This document shows positions 16,925-25,864 of a DNA stretch of 64,000 nt, piece by piece. Within the stretch, counting starts at the first letter, position 1; each line of letters opens with the position of its first letter. The stretch covers positions 1,116,001-1,180,000 of the forward strand of contig NZ_CP101751.1 in the NCBI RefSeq assembly GCF_024496085.1, in the 5' to 3' direction. Position numbers and translations under genes: made by a program. The notes below the pieces were generated by a model that saw only the letters and a list, made by a program, of their open reading frames with translations, was not told the DNA's origin and did no database searches. This stretch comes from Flavobacterium cerinum. Lineage in GTDB: Bacteria; Bacteroidota; Bacteroidia; Flavobacteriales; Flavobacteriaceae.

Positions 16925-19612
16925 TTATTCTATAACAATCTTTCGTACTTCTTTTCTGTCGCCATCCTGAACCGTAACTAAGTAGATTCCGGATTGAACA
17001 TTACTTAACTGTAAGTTCTGGTTAAATAACCCGCTGTTCTGATACGATTTGTTGAAAATTTCTCTACCTCTGATATCGTGAACAACCACTTTGATTTCAT
17101 TGTTTGAGCTTGATTTAAATTCAACATTGAAGTTACCGTTGTTCGGGTTAGGATAGATGTTGAAATCCTGTAAGTTGAAACTCTCGTTACCAAGTGTTAC
17201 CGTTTTGCTACAGATGTTAACTCCGAAACTGTTTAATACTCCGTTGTTAGCCGCTGCTACGTCAGCAATAACTAATCTCCATGCTCCAGCTGAACTTTGT
17301 CCGTTAAAAATGTCTAATGTGTTTAACGGCTTGTATGAATTTGCAGGGTTGTTGATACCCGCACAGCTTAAGTTCGCTCCTGAGTCATCAAAAGTAGTAT
17401 TCATGTTACTGAATAGAGTAGAACATCCTTGTTGGTATACAATTCGGATCTCACCTACAGTTGTAGCACCTGGTTTTAATAAACCGATGTATAGATCGTT
17501 GATTCTGGTGTGTGTAATGTTAACATTTAAGTTAAGGTCAGAAATCGTAACGTTATCCGGAACGTTTACTGAACCCATAATTTGCCATGCAATCGGGTTT
17601 TGAGCCGCAATTGTAGTATTCGGATTAGCAGTATAAGTGTTACAAGTTGTAGTAATAGTATATCCTACTGCGATATTTTTTGATAACGCATAGAAAATGT
17701 TTCCTACAGCTTCTACTTTAATTCTACAGTTTGGAGATGTTACGTTTGGAACTGTAATTACTTCTGATCCGTCGTTTGGAGTGTTAGCCACTAAAGTTGT
17801 AAATGTAGCACCGTTATCACTAGAGAATAAGATGTTTACATTAGCTGTATTGATATTGTTAGCTGTAGTACCGGCTACATCCCAAGTGATGGTTTGTGAG
17901 GTACCTTGTGTCCAGGAAATGTTGTCATTAGCCGGAGATGAAATCTTGAATGGTCCTGCAGTACCGCTTACAGTTACAGCCATTGAAGATGTATTTGTTT
18001 GTCCTACGTTAGCTACGTTATCTCTTCCGGTTAAGGTAAAGTTGAATGTTCTGGCTACGTCAGTTACAGATTCCCAGGTAGAAGATAATGTGTTCTGAAG
18101 TACAGTACTAAACGCCGGCATATAACGCACAGGTGAAGCAGATGGTGCTACTGAACGGAAGTTTGGTCCGGTTGTTTTTGTTGGTGAAGCCACACTGTTT
18201 GCTCCTGTGTTAGCAGAAGTAGCGCTGTCATTTTGTTCCCAGTTATAAGTAATCGGATTTCCGTCCGGATCACTACCGGTTCCTTTTAATACGAATGCTG
18301 TTCCTTTTGGAATAGTATAGTTTGAACCTGCGTTGATAACCGGTGCTTGATTTCCGGTTGGAGTAGTAACAGGACAAGATTTTGTTGCCATGTTAGTTTG
18401 GATCTGAAGAATACTTCTGTAAGTGAAATAATCATCAGAATGTTGCTGAACGTTGTAGTTTGTAATTCCGGCATATCCCATAATAGATGATCCTGAACCC
18501 GGCTCAACGTTTACACCTGAACCTTCAATGTTGTGAGAGAAAGTGTGATTCGCTCCTAATTGGTGACCCATTTCGTGTGCTACGTAATCAATGTCGAAAG
18601 TATCTCCCATAGGAACTCCGTCTGCTGGCGATGTGTAACCGCTACCTTTAGAGTTGTCTACGCAAACACAACCGATACATCCTGCATTACCACCACCACC
18701 GGTTGCACCGAATAAGTGTCCGATATCGTAAGCTGCATTACCGATAACGTTGGTTAAAGTATTTTGTAACTCAGAATTCCAGGCTCCGTCAGCACCTGCT
18801 TCAGCATCTGAATAAGGGTCAGTTGCAGCATTGGTAAAGATTACAGCTGAGTTGTTTGCGATAATGTTTAAGTGAATAGCAAGATCTTTTTCAAATACCC
18901 CGTTTACACGTGTCATAGTGTTGTTCATCGCTGCTAAAGCTCCGGCAACAGTACCACCGTGGTAAGTAGTGTATTCTCCTGTACATGATAATGCTAAACG
19001 CATTGTTTTTAACTGACCTGTATTGGAAAGTTGTTGCGCAGAACTAACTTTGTTCGTTAAATCATTGCTTAATTCTTGTTCGTGTGGTGTAGAACAGTTA
19101 AAAGGAAGTTTTCCTTTTTCTCTTGCTGAAGAATATACAGCGTAAGTTTTGGCATCAGCAGAAAAAGGCTCGATAAATTCTGCTTTTTTATCCGCTCTGA
19201 ATACCATCGTCTGAATGCCTTCCGGAGAAATACTCAAACGTAATTGTGCATATTGATCATCGATTCCGATTCCGACATAGGAACGGATATCAGGGAATTG
19301 TAATTGTAATTCCGGAGCAAAGTTTGATGCTTCGTAAATTTTGAATTTTTCAATTTTTCCTTCCGCATTCGGGATAGTAATGATAACGTCGGAATTGTTT
19401 GAAAAACGGCTTGGTGCCTTAGAAAGTTCTGCTTTTAAAGAACTGAAATCTAAATTATAAAGAGAATAGTTAGTTGGAAAGGATTCTCTTTGTGCTTTTT
19501 TAGAAATAACTACTCTTTCTTGTTTTGCTGATGTCCATAATTGACCATTTTGGGCGTAACCAACGGACATAGCAAACACTGATGCGAAAGACAAAAGTAT
19601 TTTTCTTTTCAT
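16925..19612 (-). CDS. T9SS-exported M12B-like (reprolysin) zinc metalloprotease, paralogue
   Basis: 895 residues with the same layout as the gene at 14088. Signal peptide 1-20 (ends MSVGYAQ). Propeptide. Catalytic domain with HEMGHQLGANHTF near 343 and SSIMGYAGI Met-turn. A Cys-rich insertion not in the paralogue (GCIGCVCVDN) lies before the zinc site. PKD/Ig-like domain, beta-sandwich, P-domain (about 656-802) and T9SS type A sorting domain (FNIYPNPNNGNFNVEF, ending KEVRKIVIE). The N-terminal halves of the two proteins are clearly diverged while the C-terminal thirds are almost the same. Confidence 0.92.
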   Translation of the reverse strand: MKRKILLSFASVFAMSVGYAQNGQLWTSAKQERVVISKKAQRESFPTNYSLYNLDFSSLKAELSKAPSRFSNNSDVIITIPNAEGKIEKFKIYEASNFAPELQLQFPDIRSYVGIGIDDQYAQLRLSISPEGIQTMVFRADKKAEFIEPFSADAKTYAVYSSAREKGKLPFNCSTPHEQELSNDLTNKVSSAQQLSNTGQLKTMRLALSCTGEYTTYHGGTVAGALAAMNNTMTRVNGVFEKDLAIHLNIIANNSAVIFTNAATDPYSDAEAGADGAWNSELQNTLTNVIGNAAYDIGHLFGATGGGGNAGCIGCVCVDNSKGSGYTSPADGVPMGDTFDIDYVAHEMGHQLGANHTFSHNIEGSGVNVEPGSGSSIMGYAGITNYNVQQHSDDYFTYRSILQIQTNMATKSCPVTTPTGNQAPVINAGSNYTIPKGTAFVLKGTGSDPDGNPITYNWEQNDSATSANTGANSVASPTKTTGPNFRSVAPSASPVRYMPAFSTVLQNTLSSTWESVTDVARTFNFTLTGRDNVANVGQTNTSSMAVTVSGTAGPFKISSPANDNISWTQGTSQTITWDVAGTTANNINTANVNILFSSDNGATFTTLVANTPNDGSEVITVPNVTSPNCRIKVEAVGNIFYALSKNIAVGYTITTTCNTYTANPNTTIAAQNPIAWQIMGSVNVPDNVTISDLNLNVNITHTRINDLYIGLLKPGATTVGEIRIVYQQGCSTLFSNMNTTFDDSGANLSCAGINNPANSYKPLNTLDIFNGQSSAGAWRLVIADVAAANNGVLNSFGVNICSKTVTLGNESFNLQDFNIYPNPNNGNFNVEFKSSSNNEIKVVVHDIRGREIFNKSYQNSGLFNQNLQLSNVQSGIYLVTVQDGDRKEVRKIVIE

Positions 19613-19937
19613 CTGAGGTATTTTAGGTTGTTAAACAGTTAAGTTTTGTAAAAGTACACCATTTATATAAAAAAAAAAGATTTTTCCCTTTTTTAACAAT
19701 AATGGGCATTATAAAAGCATTGATTTTGTTGATTATAACGAAATTTGATAAATGATTTTATTTTTTTTTATATGTTTTAAAGTTTGAAAACGATTTGTTG
19801 TTTGTTAAAAATTAGCGGTAAATGGAGTGTTTTTGTTGAGAAATTGTATATAATTTTGTATTATGAAGGTTTTGATGTGTTTTTTATAAAAAAATAATAC
19901 TTAGATTTGTAGGTTAATTAATTTTTAGCTGAATATT
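19613..19937. other. Divergent intergenic region between protease genes
   Basis: 325 AT-rich bases. On the plus strand TAGATTTG (19902-19909) is a -7 box for the M43 protease gene. I find no convincing box for the minus-strand gene. Confidence 0.5.
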
Positions 19938-22016
19938 ATGAAAAAAACTACATGGCTGGGTGTTCTGGGATGTTGTGTTATAACAGGTATGTTTTCTGTT
20001 CCGACATTTGCTCAGGAAATCCAACGAAAAAAAGAACCGAAACTTTTTGGTAAACCGGCTCATTCATCGGCGGTTAATCCTAAAAACGGTTTTGTAAGAT
20101 GTGCTACCGATGAGTATGAAGATTATCTGAAAGCAAATAATCCGAAGCGTAGTACTACTGCTGCTTTTGAAGCTTGGTTGGCACCTTTGGTGGAACAGGC
20201 AAAATCCAACCGTTCGGAAGTTGGAGGCGTAATTACAATTCCGGTGGTAATACACGTAATTCACAGTGGCCAACAATTGGGAGTTGCTCCTAATATTACT
20301 GACGCTCAGGTGATGTCGCAAATTACGGTGTTAAACAATGACTACCGAAGATTAGCCGGAACTCCGGGTTTTAATACAAATCCTGACGGAGCGGATACGA
20401 TGATTCAGTTTGCTTTGGCAAAGCAGGATCCGAACGGAAACCCGACTAACGGTATTCATCGTGTGAATATGTGTCAGGAGTCATGGTCGGAAGATGATAT
20501 TGAAATGATATTAAAGCCGGGAACAATATGGAATCCGTCTCAATATCTGAATATGTGGTCGGTAAACTTTACTGATGCAACGCTTTTGGGATATGCCCAG
20601 TTTCCGTCAAACTCTGGATTAGGTGGATTGGATCCGGATGAAGGCCCTGCAAATACTGATGGAGTGGTTTCAAATTATTCTACTTTTGGTAGTTCCGATT
20701 ATAATGACGGTACGTTTATTTTAGAAGCACCTTATGATAAAGGTAGAACCATGACGCATGAAGTGGGTCACTGGTTGGGATTACGTCATATTTGGGGCGA
20801 TACTAGTAGTTGTGTGGTAAATGCAACGGATAGTTTTAACGATTACTGTCTGGATACACCTGCGGCTTCTGATGCTAACTTCGAATGTCCTGTTGGAACA
20901 GATTCTTGTCCGTCAAGTCCCGGATTGGATATGATCCAGAATTATATGGATTATACAGACGATTCTTGTATGAATATTTTTACCAATAACCAAAAGGCAA
21001 GAATTACTGCTGTCATGACGAATGCATTGCGAAGAGCTGATTTAAGAACTTCGACTAAAGATCAACCGATTCCGCTTTTTGCTAATGACGCTGAGGTGAC
21101 ATTGGATACAGATTGTACTGCTGTTTTAGGAGCCCAGTGTGGAACCGGAACACAAACAATTCGTAAAGTGGTGTTGTATAACCGCGGAACAAGTACACTT
21201 ACTTCTGTTGGATTGAATTATACGGTAAACGGAGGAGCAAGTACAGTATATAACTGGACGGGTTCTTTGGTGCCTAATGCTTATGCAATTGTAGGAATTC
21301 CGGTTACGGTAACGGCGACTGTACCTTTTACGGTAAGTGTGGCTACTGCCAATGGAGGAGCGGATCAAAGAGCATCAAATAATAATGCAACAGGAACTGT
21401 GGCGCCTTCTACACCAAATAATTATGAAACCAATCAGGTGGTGTTTAAACTGCAATTGGACAGATGGGGTTCAGAAACAAGTTGGACTTTGAAAAATAGT
21501 GCCGGAACTACGCTTTATCAAGGTGGCGGTTATCCGGATGCTTCTCCGAATATGCCGGCATTAATAACACAAAACTGGACATTGGCTAGTAATGATTGTT
21601 ATACGTTTACAGTTCTTGATGAGTATGAAGATGGTTTCTGTTGTGATTATGGTAACGGATATTACCGTATCGAAACACCGGCAGGTGCAGTGATTGCAAC
21701 CGGAGGTCAGTTTGGAGCATCAGAATCAAAAGCTTTCCGTATTAATGCTTTGGGAACAAATGATTTCACACTGCTAAATGCATTGTCGGTTTACCCGAAT
21801 CCTGCTAAAGAAGTTTTAAATATTGTAGTGCCGGAAGGATTTGAACTACCTGATAGTTATATGGTTTATAATAATCTGGGACAAACAGTATTGCAGAAAA
21901 ATAAAGTTACAGCTAACGATTTAACGGTTAATACAGCTGGTTTAAGCAACGGCGTGTACTTTATTAAAATCAATAAAGCGGATAGCGTGAAAACGATTAA
22001 GTTTATTAAAAACTAA
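19938..22016 (+). CDS. T9SS-exported M43 (pappalysin/cytophagalysin) zinc metalloprotease
   Basis: 692 residues. Signal peptide 1-25 (ends VPTFAQ). Propeptide to about 95. M43 catalytic domain about 98-365 with the extended zinc motif HEVGHWLGLRHIWGD (near 275) and the Met-turn YMDYTDDSCMNIF. A beta-domain region follows at about 380-480. A small C-terminal carbohydrate-binding-like module sits at about 500-605 (TFTVLDEYEDGFCCDYGNG). The T9SS type A sorting domain spans about 615-692 (LSVYPNPAKEVLNIVV, ending VKTIKFIKN). It is divergently transcribed from the M12B pair; all three are probably exported together to digest proteins outside the cell. Confidence 0.93.
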   Translation: MKKTTWLGVLGCCVITGMFSVPTFAQEIQRKKEPKLFGKPAHSSAVNPKNGFVRCATDEYEDYLKANNPKRSTTAAFEAWLAPLVEQAKSNRSEVGGVITIPVVIHVIHSGQQLGVAPNITDAQVMSQITVLNNDYRRLAGTPGFNTNPDGADTMIQFALAKQDPNGNPTNGIHRVNMCQESWSEDDIEMILKPGTIWNPSQYLNMWSVNFTDATLLGYAQFPSNSGLGGLDPDEGPANTDGVVSNYSTFGSSDYNDGTFILEAPYDKGRTMTHEVGHWLGLRHIWGDTSSCVVNATDSFNDYCLDTPAASDANFECPVGTDSCPSSPGLDMIQNYMDYTDDSCMNIFTNNQKARITAVMTNALRRADLRTSTKDQPIPLFANDAEVTLDTDCTAVLGAQCGTGTQTIRKVVLYNRGTSTLTSVGLNYTVNGGASTVYNWTGSLVPNAYAIVGIPVTVTATVPFTVSVATANGGADQRASNNNATGTVAPSTPNNYETNQVVFKLQLDRWGSETSWTLKNSAGTTLYQGGGYPDASPNMPALITQNWTLASNDCYTFTVLDEYEDGFCCDYGNGYYRIETPAGAVIATGGQFGASESKAFRINALGTNDFTLLNALSVYPNPAKEVLNIVVPEGFELPDSYMVYNNLGQTVLQKNKVTANDLTVNTAGLSNGVYFIKINKADSVKTIKFIKN

Positions 22017-22112
22017 AAACATAAAGTAGTAGTGGTAATTTTGAGTGCTGCTTCCTTTTAAAATGTTAAAATACCGGAAAAAATAAAATCAATTTCCGGA
22101 TTATTCGAATCG

Positions 22113-22145
22113 AGAGGATTGTTTTATTACAATCCTCTTTTTTTA
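22113..22145 (+). terminator. Intrinsic terminator of the M43 protease gene
   Basis: Perfect 10-bp stem agaggattgt / acaatcctct with a 6-nt loop and a T-run. It ends 17 nt before the -7 box of ribF. Confidence 0.88.
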
Positions 22146-22161
22146 TGTAAAAGGGAACGCT

Positions 22162-22169
22162 TAAATTTG
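22162..22169 (+). promoter_or_regulatory. -7 promoter box for ribF
   Basis: TAAATTTG ends 18 nt before the TTG at 22188. This supports that TTG as the start, since an earlier start would lie upstream of the promoter or inside the terminator. Confidence 0.6.
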
Positions 22170-22187
22170 CCAATCAAAATTAATCCA

Positions 22188-23138
22188 TTGAAAGTATTTT
22201 CATCAATTCAGGAATTTAAAACGGATACCAGAACGGTAGTAACACTGGGAACGTTTGATGGTGTTCATTTGGGACACAGAAGTATATTGGAAAAAGTAAT
22301 AGCCGGAAGTAAAAATTTACAGGCGGAGAGTTTATTGCTTACTTTTTTTCCGCATCCGCGAATGGTGCTACAGCAGGATTCGGATATTAAATTACTGAAT
22401 ACGATTGATGAGAAAACGCTTTTATTACGGGAATTCGGTATTGATAATCTGATTATTCATCCGTTTGACCAGTCTTTTTCCCGGTTAACGGCTGAGGAGT
22501 TTGTGAAAAATATCCTGGTAGATCAATTTAATATCTGCAAAATTATCATTGGATATGATCATCGCTTCGGAAGAAACAGAACAGCGACTATTGATGATCT
22601 GATTCGTTTTGGAAAGGAATATGGTTTTGAAGTGGAACAAATCTCGGCTCAGGAAATTGATGATGTATCGATTAGCTCAACCAAAATCCGAAATGCGCTG
22701 GCGGAAGGCAATGTCGCATTGGCGAATGCCTATTTGGGTTATGATTATTTCTTTACCGGAACGGTTGTAAAAGGAAACCAGTTGGGAAGGACGATTAACT
22801 TTCCTACGGCGAATTTTAAAATTGAAGAAGAATATAAGTTGATTCCGCAAAATGGTGTGTATATAGTGTCTTCAATAATTGACGGTCGATTCGTGCCGGG
22901 AATGATGAATATCGGAGTGCGACCAACGGTTGATGGTGTGGCTTTGACAGTGGAAGTGAATTATCTGGATTTCGACGGTGATTTATACGGAAAAAAACTT
23001 AACGTGGCAATCTATGAAAAAATCAGAGATGAGAAAAAATTCCCTTCTCTCGATGAATTGAAAAAACAATTAGCACTGGATAAAGAAACGGCTAAAGCGT
23101 ATTTCTTGGAAGGAAAAATCGAGTACTTTAACGATTAA
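22188..23138 (+). CDS. ribF: Bifunctional riboflavin kinase / FAD synthetase
   Basis: Phosphorylates riboflavin to FMN and adenylates FMN to FAD. N-terminal nucleotidyltransferase domain with VVTLGTFDGVHLGHRSIL (HxGH-type) and ISSTKIRNAL; C-terminal kinase domain with GNQLGRTINFPTANF and MMNIGVRPTVDG. About 316 residues, the family norm. I chose the TTG at 22188 (LKVFSSIQEFKTD) because homologues start with a KVF/KIF-SI pattern and a -7 box lies 18 nt upstream. The frame is open further upstream, but that part overlaps the preceding terminator. No FMN riboswitch is visible. Confidence 0.95.
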   Translation: MKVFSSIQEFKTDTRTVVTLGTFDGVHLGHRSILEKVIAGSKNLQAESLLLTFFPHPRMVLQQDSDIKLLNTIDEKTLLLREFGIDNLIIHPFDQSFSRLTAEEFVKNILVDQFNICKIIIGYDHRFGRNRTATIDDLIRFGKEYGFEVEQISAQEIDDVSISSTKIRNALAEGNVALANAYLGYDYFFTGTVVKGNQLGRTINFPTANFKIEEEYKLIPQNGVYIVSSIIDGRFVPGMMNIGVRPTVDGVALTVEVNYLDFDGDLYGKKLNVAIYEKIRDEKKFPSLDELKKQLALDKETAKAYFLEGKIEYFND

Positions 23139-23252
23139 GTTGCGAAATTAAAATAACCGGACTTAAATTTTTGTAAATTTGATAAGTGTTTGAAGTTGAA
23201 ATAGTTTTGACTTCGAAAACAAACTCCATGTCTCACTTTAAAATTTACGATT

Positions 23253-23708
23253 ATGTTTAAGTCTAAAGAATTTAAAAACGGGATGGTTATTTTTATCGGA
23301 ATCGCATTGTATTTCCTCGTTATGGAATTATTGGGATTGACTGATAAATTATATTTGCGGGTATTTAACGTATTCATTGTGCTTTATGGTGCGAATAGAA
23401 CCATAAAGGAAAACTACAGAGAAGGTGATACGGAATATCTGAACAACATTATTTCCAGCTTTAAAACTTGTGTTGTCGGGATTGTGGCGAGTATTATTGC
23501 CTTAATCATCTATATCCATATTCGAGGCGGTGAAACGTATCTGACCAGACTTTCAGATGGCTTCCTGTTTGTGGGTGGAAAACCGAAAGTAAACGAATAT
23601 TGTATCGGACTATTGTTTGAAGGAATCGCTTCTTCTGTAGTGGGTAGTATTCTTTTAATGCAATATTGGCACGGAAAAGTATTAAAACCCAGACCACATC
23701 ATCATTGA
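23253..23708 (+). CDS. Four-helix membrane protein, DUF4199-like
   Basis: 151 residues with about four transmembrane helices (MVIFIGIALYFLVMELLGL, YLRVFNVFIVLYGANRTI, VVGIVASIIALIIYIHI, LLFEGIASSVVGSILLMQYW) and a short basic/His-rich C-terminal tail (RPHHH). Layout and size resemble DUF4199 proteins of Bacteroidota, but I cannot be sure. It has its own candidate -7 box TAAATTTG (23174-23181). It is convergent with lpxH with no spacer: its stop overlaps the 3' end of lpxH by a few bases. Function unknown. Confidence 0.7.
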   Translation: MFKSKEFKNGMVIFIGIALYFLVMELLGLTDKLYLRVFNVFIVLYGANRTIKENYREGDTEYLNNIISSFKTCVVGIVASIIALIIYIHIRGGETYLTRLSDGFLFVGGKPKVNEYCIGLLFEGIASSVVGSILLMQYWHGKVLKPRPHHH

Positions 23709-24445
23709 TCTGTAAATTTCTTTAATTCGAAAGTGACACCGTCAAAAACGCCATAGGTAAAATAACTGATCCAGTCACCCAGATTAATATATTCGGCCGT
23801 CTCGGAAAGTGTGATTTCGAGCGGTAAATGTCTGTGGCCGAAAACAAAATAATTATACCGTTTTGTTTGTAGTTTCATTTTGGAATATTGTACCAGCCAT
23901 TCGTTTTCCTCGCCCAGATATTTTACATCTTCTGCACCTGAAATCAATTTGTTTTTTACCGAAAGATATTGCGCCAGTCGGACACCTAAATCCGGATGTA
24001 ACCAGCGGAAAAGCCATTTTGAAAAAGGATTGGTAAAAACTTTTTTCATTCTTTTATAGCCTTTGTCACCGGGACCTAAACCGTCGCCGTGGCCAATCAG
24101 GAAAAGTTTCTTGTTAAAGGTGAACTCCTGTGGTGTATGGTAAACCGGAATGTTTAATTCTTTTTCAAAATAATCGTACATCCAAAGGTCATGATTGCCG
24201 ACAAAAAAATAAATCTGAATACCGCTGTCACGTAATTCAGCCAGTTTGCCCAAAACACGAACAAAGCCTTTCGGAACAACTGTTTTGTATTCGAACCAGA
24301 AATCAAAAAGGTCACCCAAAAGAAAAAGGACCTCGGCATCTTTTTTAATCAGATCAAGCCAGGCTACAAATTTTTGTTCCCGCGGAAAACTTTTTTCAGC
24401 AGTGGGTGCACCAAAATGTTGGTCGGAAGCAAAGTATATTTTCAT
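23702..24445 (-). CDS. lpxH: UDP-2,3-diacylglucosamine diphosphatase
   Basis: Calcineurin-like phosphoesterase that hydrolyses UDP-2,3-diacylglucosamine to lipid X in lipid A synthesis, at the inner-membrane surface. All metal-site motifs are visible: ASDQHFG (a DxH site), LLGDLFDFW, FVGNHDLWMYDYFEKEL, IGHGDGLGPGDKGYKRM, and GHRHLPLEI near the C-terminus. 247 residues from the ATG at 24445 (MKIYFASDQHFGAPT); an in-frame ATG at 24463 would add six residues. It follows queD by about 20 nt on the same strand, a flavobacterial arrangement. Confidence 0.93.
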   Translation of the reverse strand: MKIYFASDQHFGAPTAEKSFPREQKFVAWLDLIKKDAEVLFLLGDLFDFWFEYKTVVPKGFVRVLGKLAELRDSGIQIYFFVGNHDLWMYDYFEKELNIPVYHTPQEFTFNKKLFLIGHGDGLGPGDKGYKRMKKVFTNPFSKWLFRWLHPDLGVRLAQYLSVKNKLISGAEDVKYLGEENEWLVQYSKMKLQTKRYNYFVFGHRHLPLEITLSETAEYINLGDWISYFTYGVFDGVTFELKKFTDQ

Positions 24446-24467
24446 GTCTAAAGGAATATTCATATAA

Positions 24468-24920
24468 CTACAGATTATCCGATTGATACCATTCAGCAAA
24501 AGAAGTCTCCGTTTCCTGTAATCTCAGGGAATGTAACCGGATGCTTTCCGGAAGACGTTTCTTTATCTTGTCGGCAAAATCGGTTACCATATTCTCACTG
24601 GTAGGTTGGTAGTCAACTAAAATCACATGATGGCCGCGGTTTTTTAATTCGTTGGCTAATTCAATGTGTGGTGTATTTTGGTTGAAAACGGTAGCGTGAT
24701 CGAAAATGTCAACAATTTCTTCTTTGACAATACGTTTCAGATCGCCGAAATCGATAACCATACCAAACTTTACATTCGAAGCATCAGTTATCGGAGTTCC
24801 GATTACCGTTACCGATAATTTATAACTATGTCCGTGAACGTTTTTGCATTTGCCGTCATAGCCATATAAAGCATGACCGGTTTCAAAAGTAAATTGTTTG
24901 GTTATTCTGATGTTACTCAT
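24468..24920 (-). CDS. queD: 6-carboxy-5,6,7,8-tetrahydropterin synthase
   Basis: PTPS-family enzyme that converts 7,8-dihydroneopterin triphosphate to carboxytetrahydropterin in queuosine synthesis. The zinc/catalytic motif is visible: FETGHALYGYDGKCKNVHGH, with Cys-x3-His-Gly-His. Later elements are GMVIDFGDLKRIV and DHATVFNQ, and the C-terminal catalytic Glu in RLQETETSFAEWY. 150 residues from ATG 24920. On the minus strand TAAATTTG (24946-24939) upstream is a -7 box. It heads a short operon with lpxH. Confidence 0.93.
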   Translation of the reverse strand: MSNIRITKQFTFETGHALYGYDGKCKNVHGHSYKLSVTVIGTPITDASNVKFGMVIDFGDLKRIVKEEIVDIFDHATVFNQNTPHIELANELKNRGHHVILVDYQPTSENMVTDFADKIKKRLPESIRLHSLRLQETETSFAEWYQSDNL

Positions 24921-25011
24921 CCTGTAGAAATTAGATTGCAAATTTAGTAAATAAAATTAAGCGATCGAATTTCACTTTTGTCATATATTTGTTCACACTT
25001 TATAACACTGT

Positions 25012-25635
25012 ATGAGCGATTTTCAATTGAATCCACTATACGAACAAATTATAGACGATTTGTTAAGCCAACAATTCAGCATTGCGGATTGTTTTTTTTC
25101 TGATGATGAGGTAATTGCCTTACGCGGAAGTTTACTGCAAAAATACGAAGAAGATCATTTTAAAAAATCAGCGATCGGTAACCAGATCAACGAACAAATT
25201 GTAACGGCAATTCGCGGCGATTTTATTCATTGGTTAAATGAAGCGGAAAGCAATGCGGCTGAAAAAGCTTTTTTTGATAAGGTTAATGATTTTGTAGAAT
25301 ACCTGAACCGAACTTGTTTTATGGGGATTCGGGACCAGGAATTTCATTATGCCTATTATCCGGAGGGAACCTTTTATAAAAGACATCTTGATACGTTTCA
25401 AAATGACAGTCGAAGAAAATTGTCAATTGTATGTTACTTAAACGAACAGGATTGGCAGCCGGAATATGGCGGTGAATTGGCTATTTATCTGAATAAAGAC
25501 GGAGAAGAAGTTACGGAAACAATTTATCCGGTTAAAGGACGAATGGTGATTTTCGAAAGTCAGATTCTGGAGCACGAAGTAAAACCGGTAAAACAACCGC
25601 GATTAAGTATCACCGGTTGGTTGAAAACCCGATAA
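25012..25635 (+). CDS. 2OG-Fe(II) dioxygenase (prolyl-4-hydroxylase-like)
   Basis: 207 residues. The jelly-roll core has the iron-binding HxD (YKRHLDTFQND), the distal His in ESQILEHEVKPV, and the 2-oxoglutarate-binding Arg in RLSITGWLK. The fold region FHYAYYPEGTFYKRH and PEYGGELAIYL matches prolyl 4-hydroxylase alpha-type domains (P4Hc). The substrate is unknown; bacterial relatives may hydroxylate proteins. TATATTTG (24984-24991) lies 21 nt before the ATG as a -7 box. Single-gene transcript ending at the palindrome at 25643. Confidence 0.88.
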   Translation: MSDFQLNPLYEQIIDDLLSQQFSIADCFFSDDEVIALRGSLLQKYEEDHFKKSAIGNQINEQIVTAIRGDFIHWLNEAESNAAEKAFFDKVNDFVEYLNRTCFMGIRDQEFHYAYYPEGTFYKRHLDTFQNDSRRKLSIVCYLNEQDWQPEYGGELAIYLNKDGEEVTETIYPVKGRMVIFESQILEHEVKPVKQPRLSITGWLKTR

Positions 25636-25642
25636 TTTTATT

Positions 25643-25675
25643 ACACCTGGCAGGTTTTTAAAACCTGTCAGGTGT
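25643..25675. repeat. Palindromic repeat / bidirectional terminator-like hairpin
   Basis: Arms cacctggcaggtttt (25644-25658) and aaaacctgtcaggtg (25660-25674) pair over 15 bp with one G-U. It lies between convergent genes. A shorter relative containing taaaacctgacaggt is at 36392-36406. Confidence 0.75.
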
Positions 25676-25684
25676 GGAAAATAG

Positions 25685-25861
25685 TTAGGAGTTGCTTTTA
25701 TTTCTCTTTTTGGCTCGGTAATACATAAAGTAAGCGATACAAGCCAGTACTACAAAAGGAATCAATGAACCGATAAATACGCCGGTTTCATAATTTTTAT
25801 CCGGTGCATTTTGGATTTTTTCTTCAATATTGATCTGTTGTAGCAAAAAGAATAACGCCAT
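25685..25861 (-). CDS. Small single-pass membrane protein, 58 residues
   Basis: ATG at 25861 opens a 58-codon frame on the minus strand ending at TAA 25685. The product starts MALFFLLQQINIEEKIQNAP, has one transmembrane helix (VFIGSLIPFVVLACIAYFMY) and a basic tail (YRAKKRNKSNS). It begins four bases after the stop codon of the enoyl-CoA hydratase gene, so the two are very likely co-transcribed and coupled. Hydrophobic-basic small proteins like this are common in flavobacteria, but no function is known to me. Confidence 0.75.
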   Translation of the reverse strand: MALFFLLQQINIEEKIQNAPDKNYETGVFIGSLIPFVVLACIAYFMYYRAKKRNKSNS

Positions 25862-25864
25862 TTT

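Noticed and set aside
22017..22187. FMN riboswitch ahead of ribF
   Set aside because: The space is taken by a terminator and a -7 box 18 nt from the start. There is no room or sequence for an RFN element.
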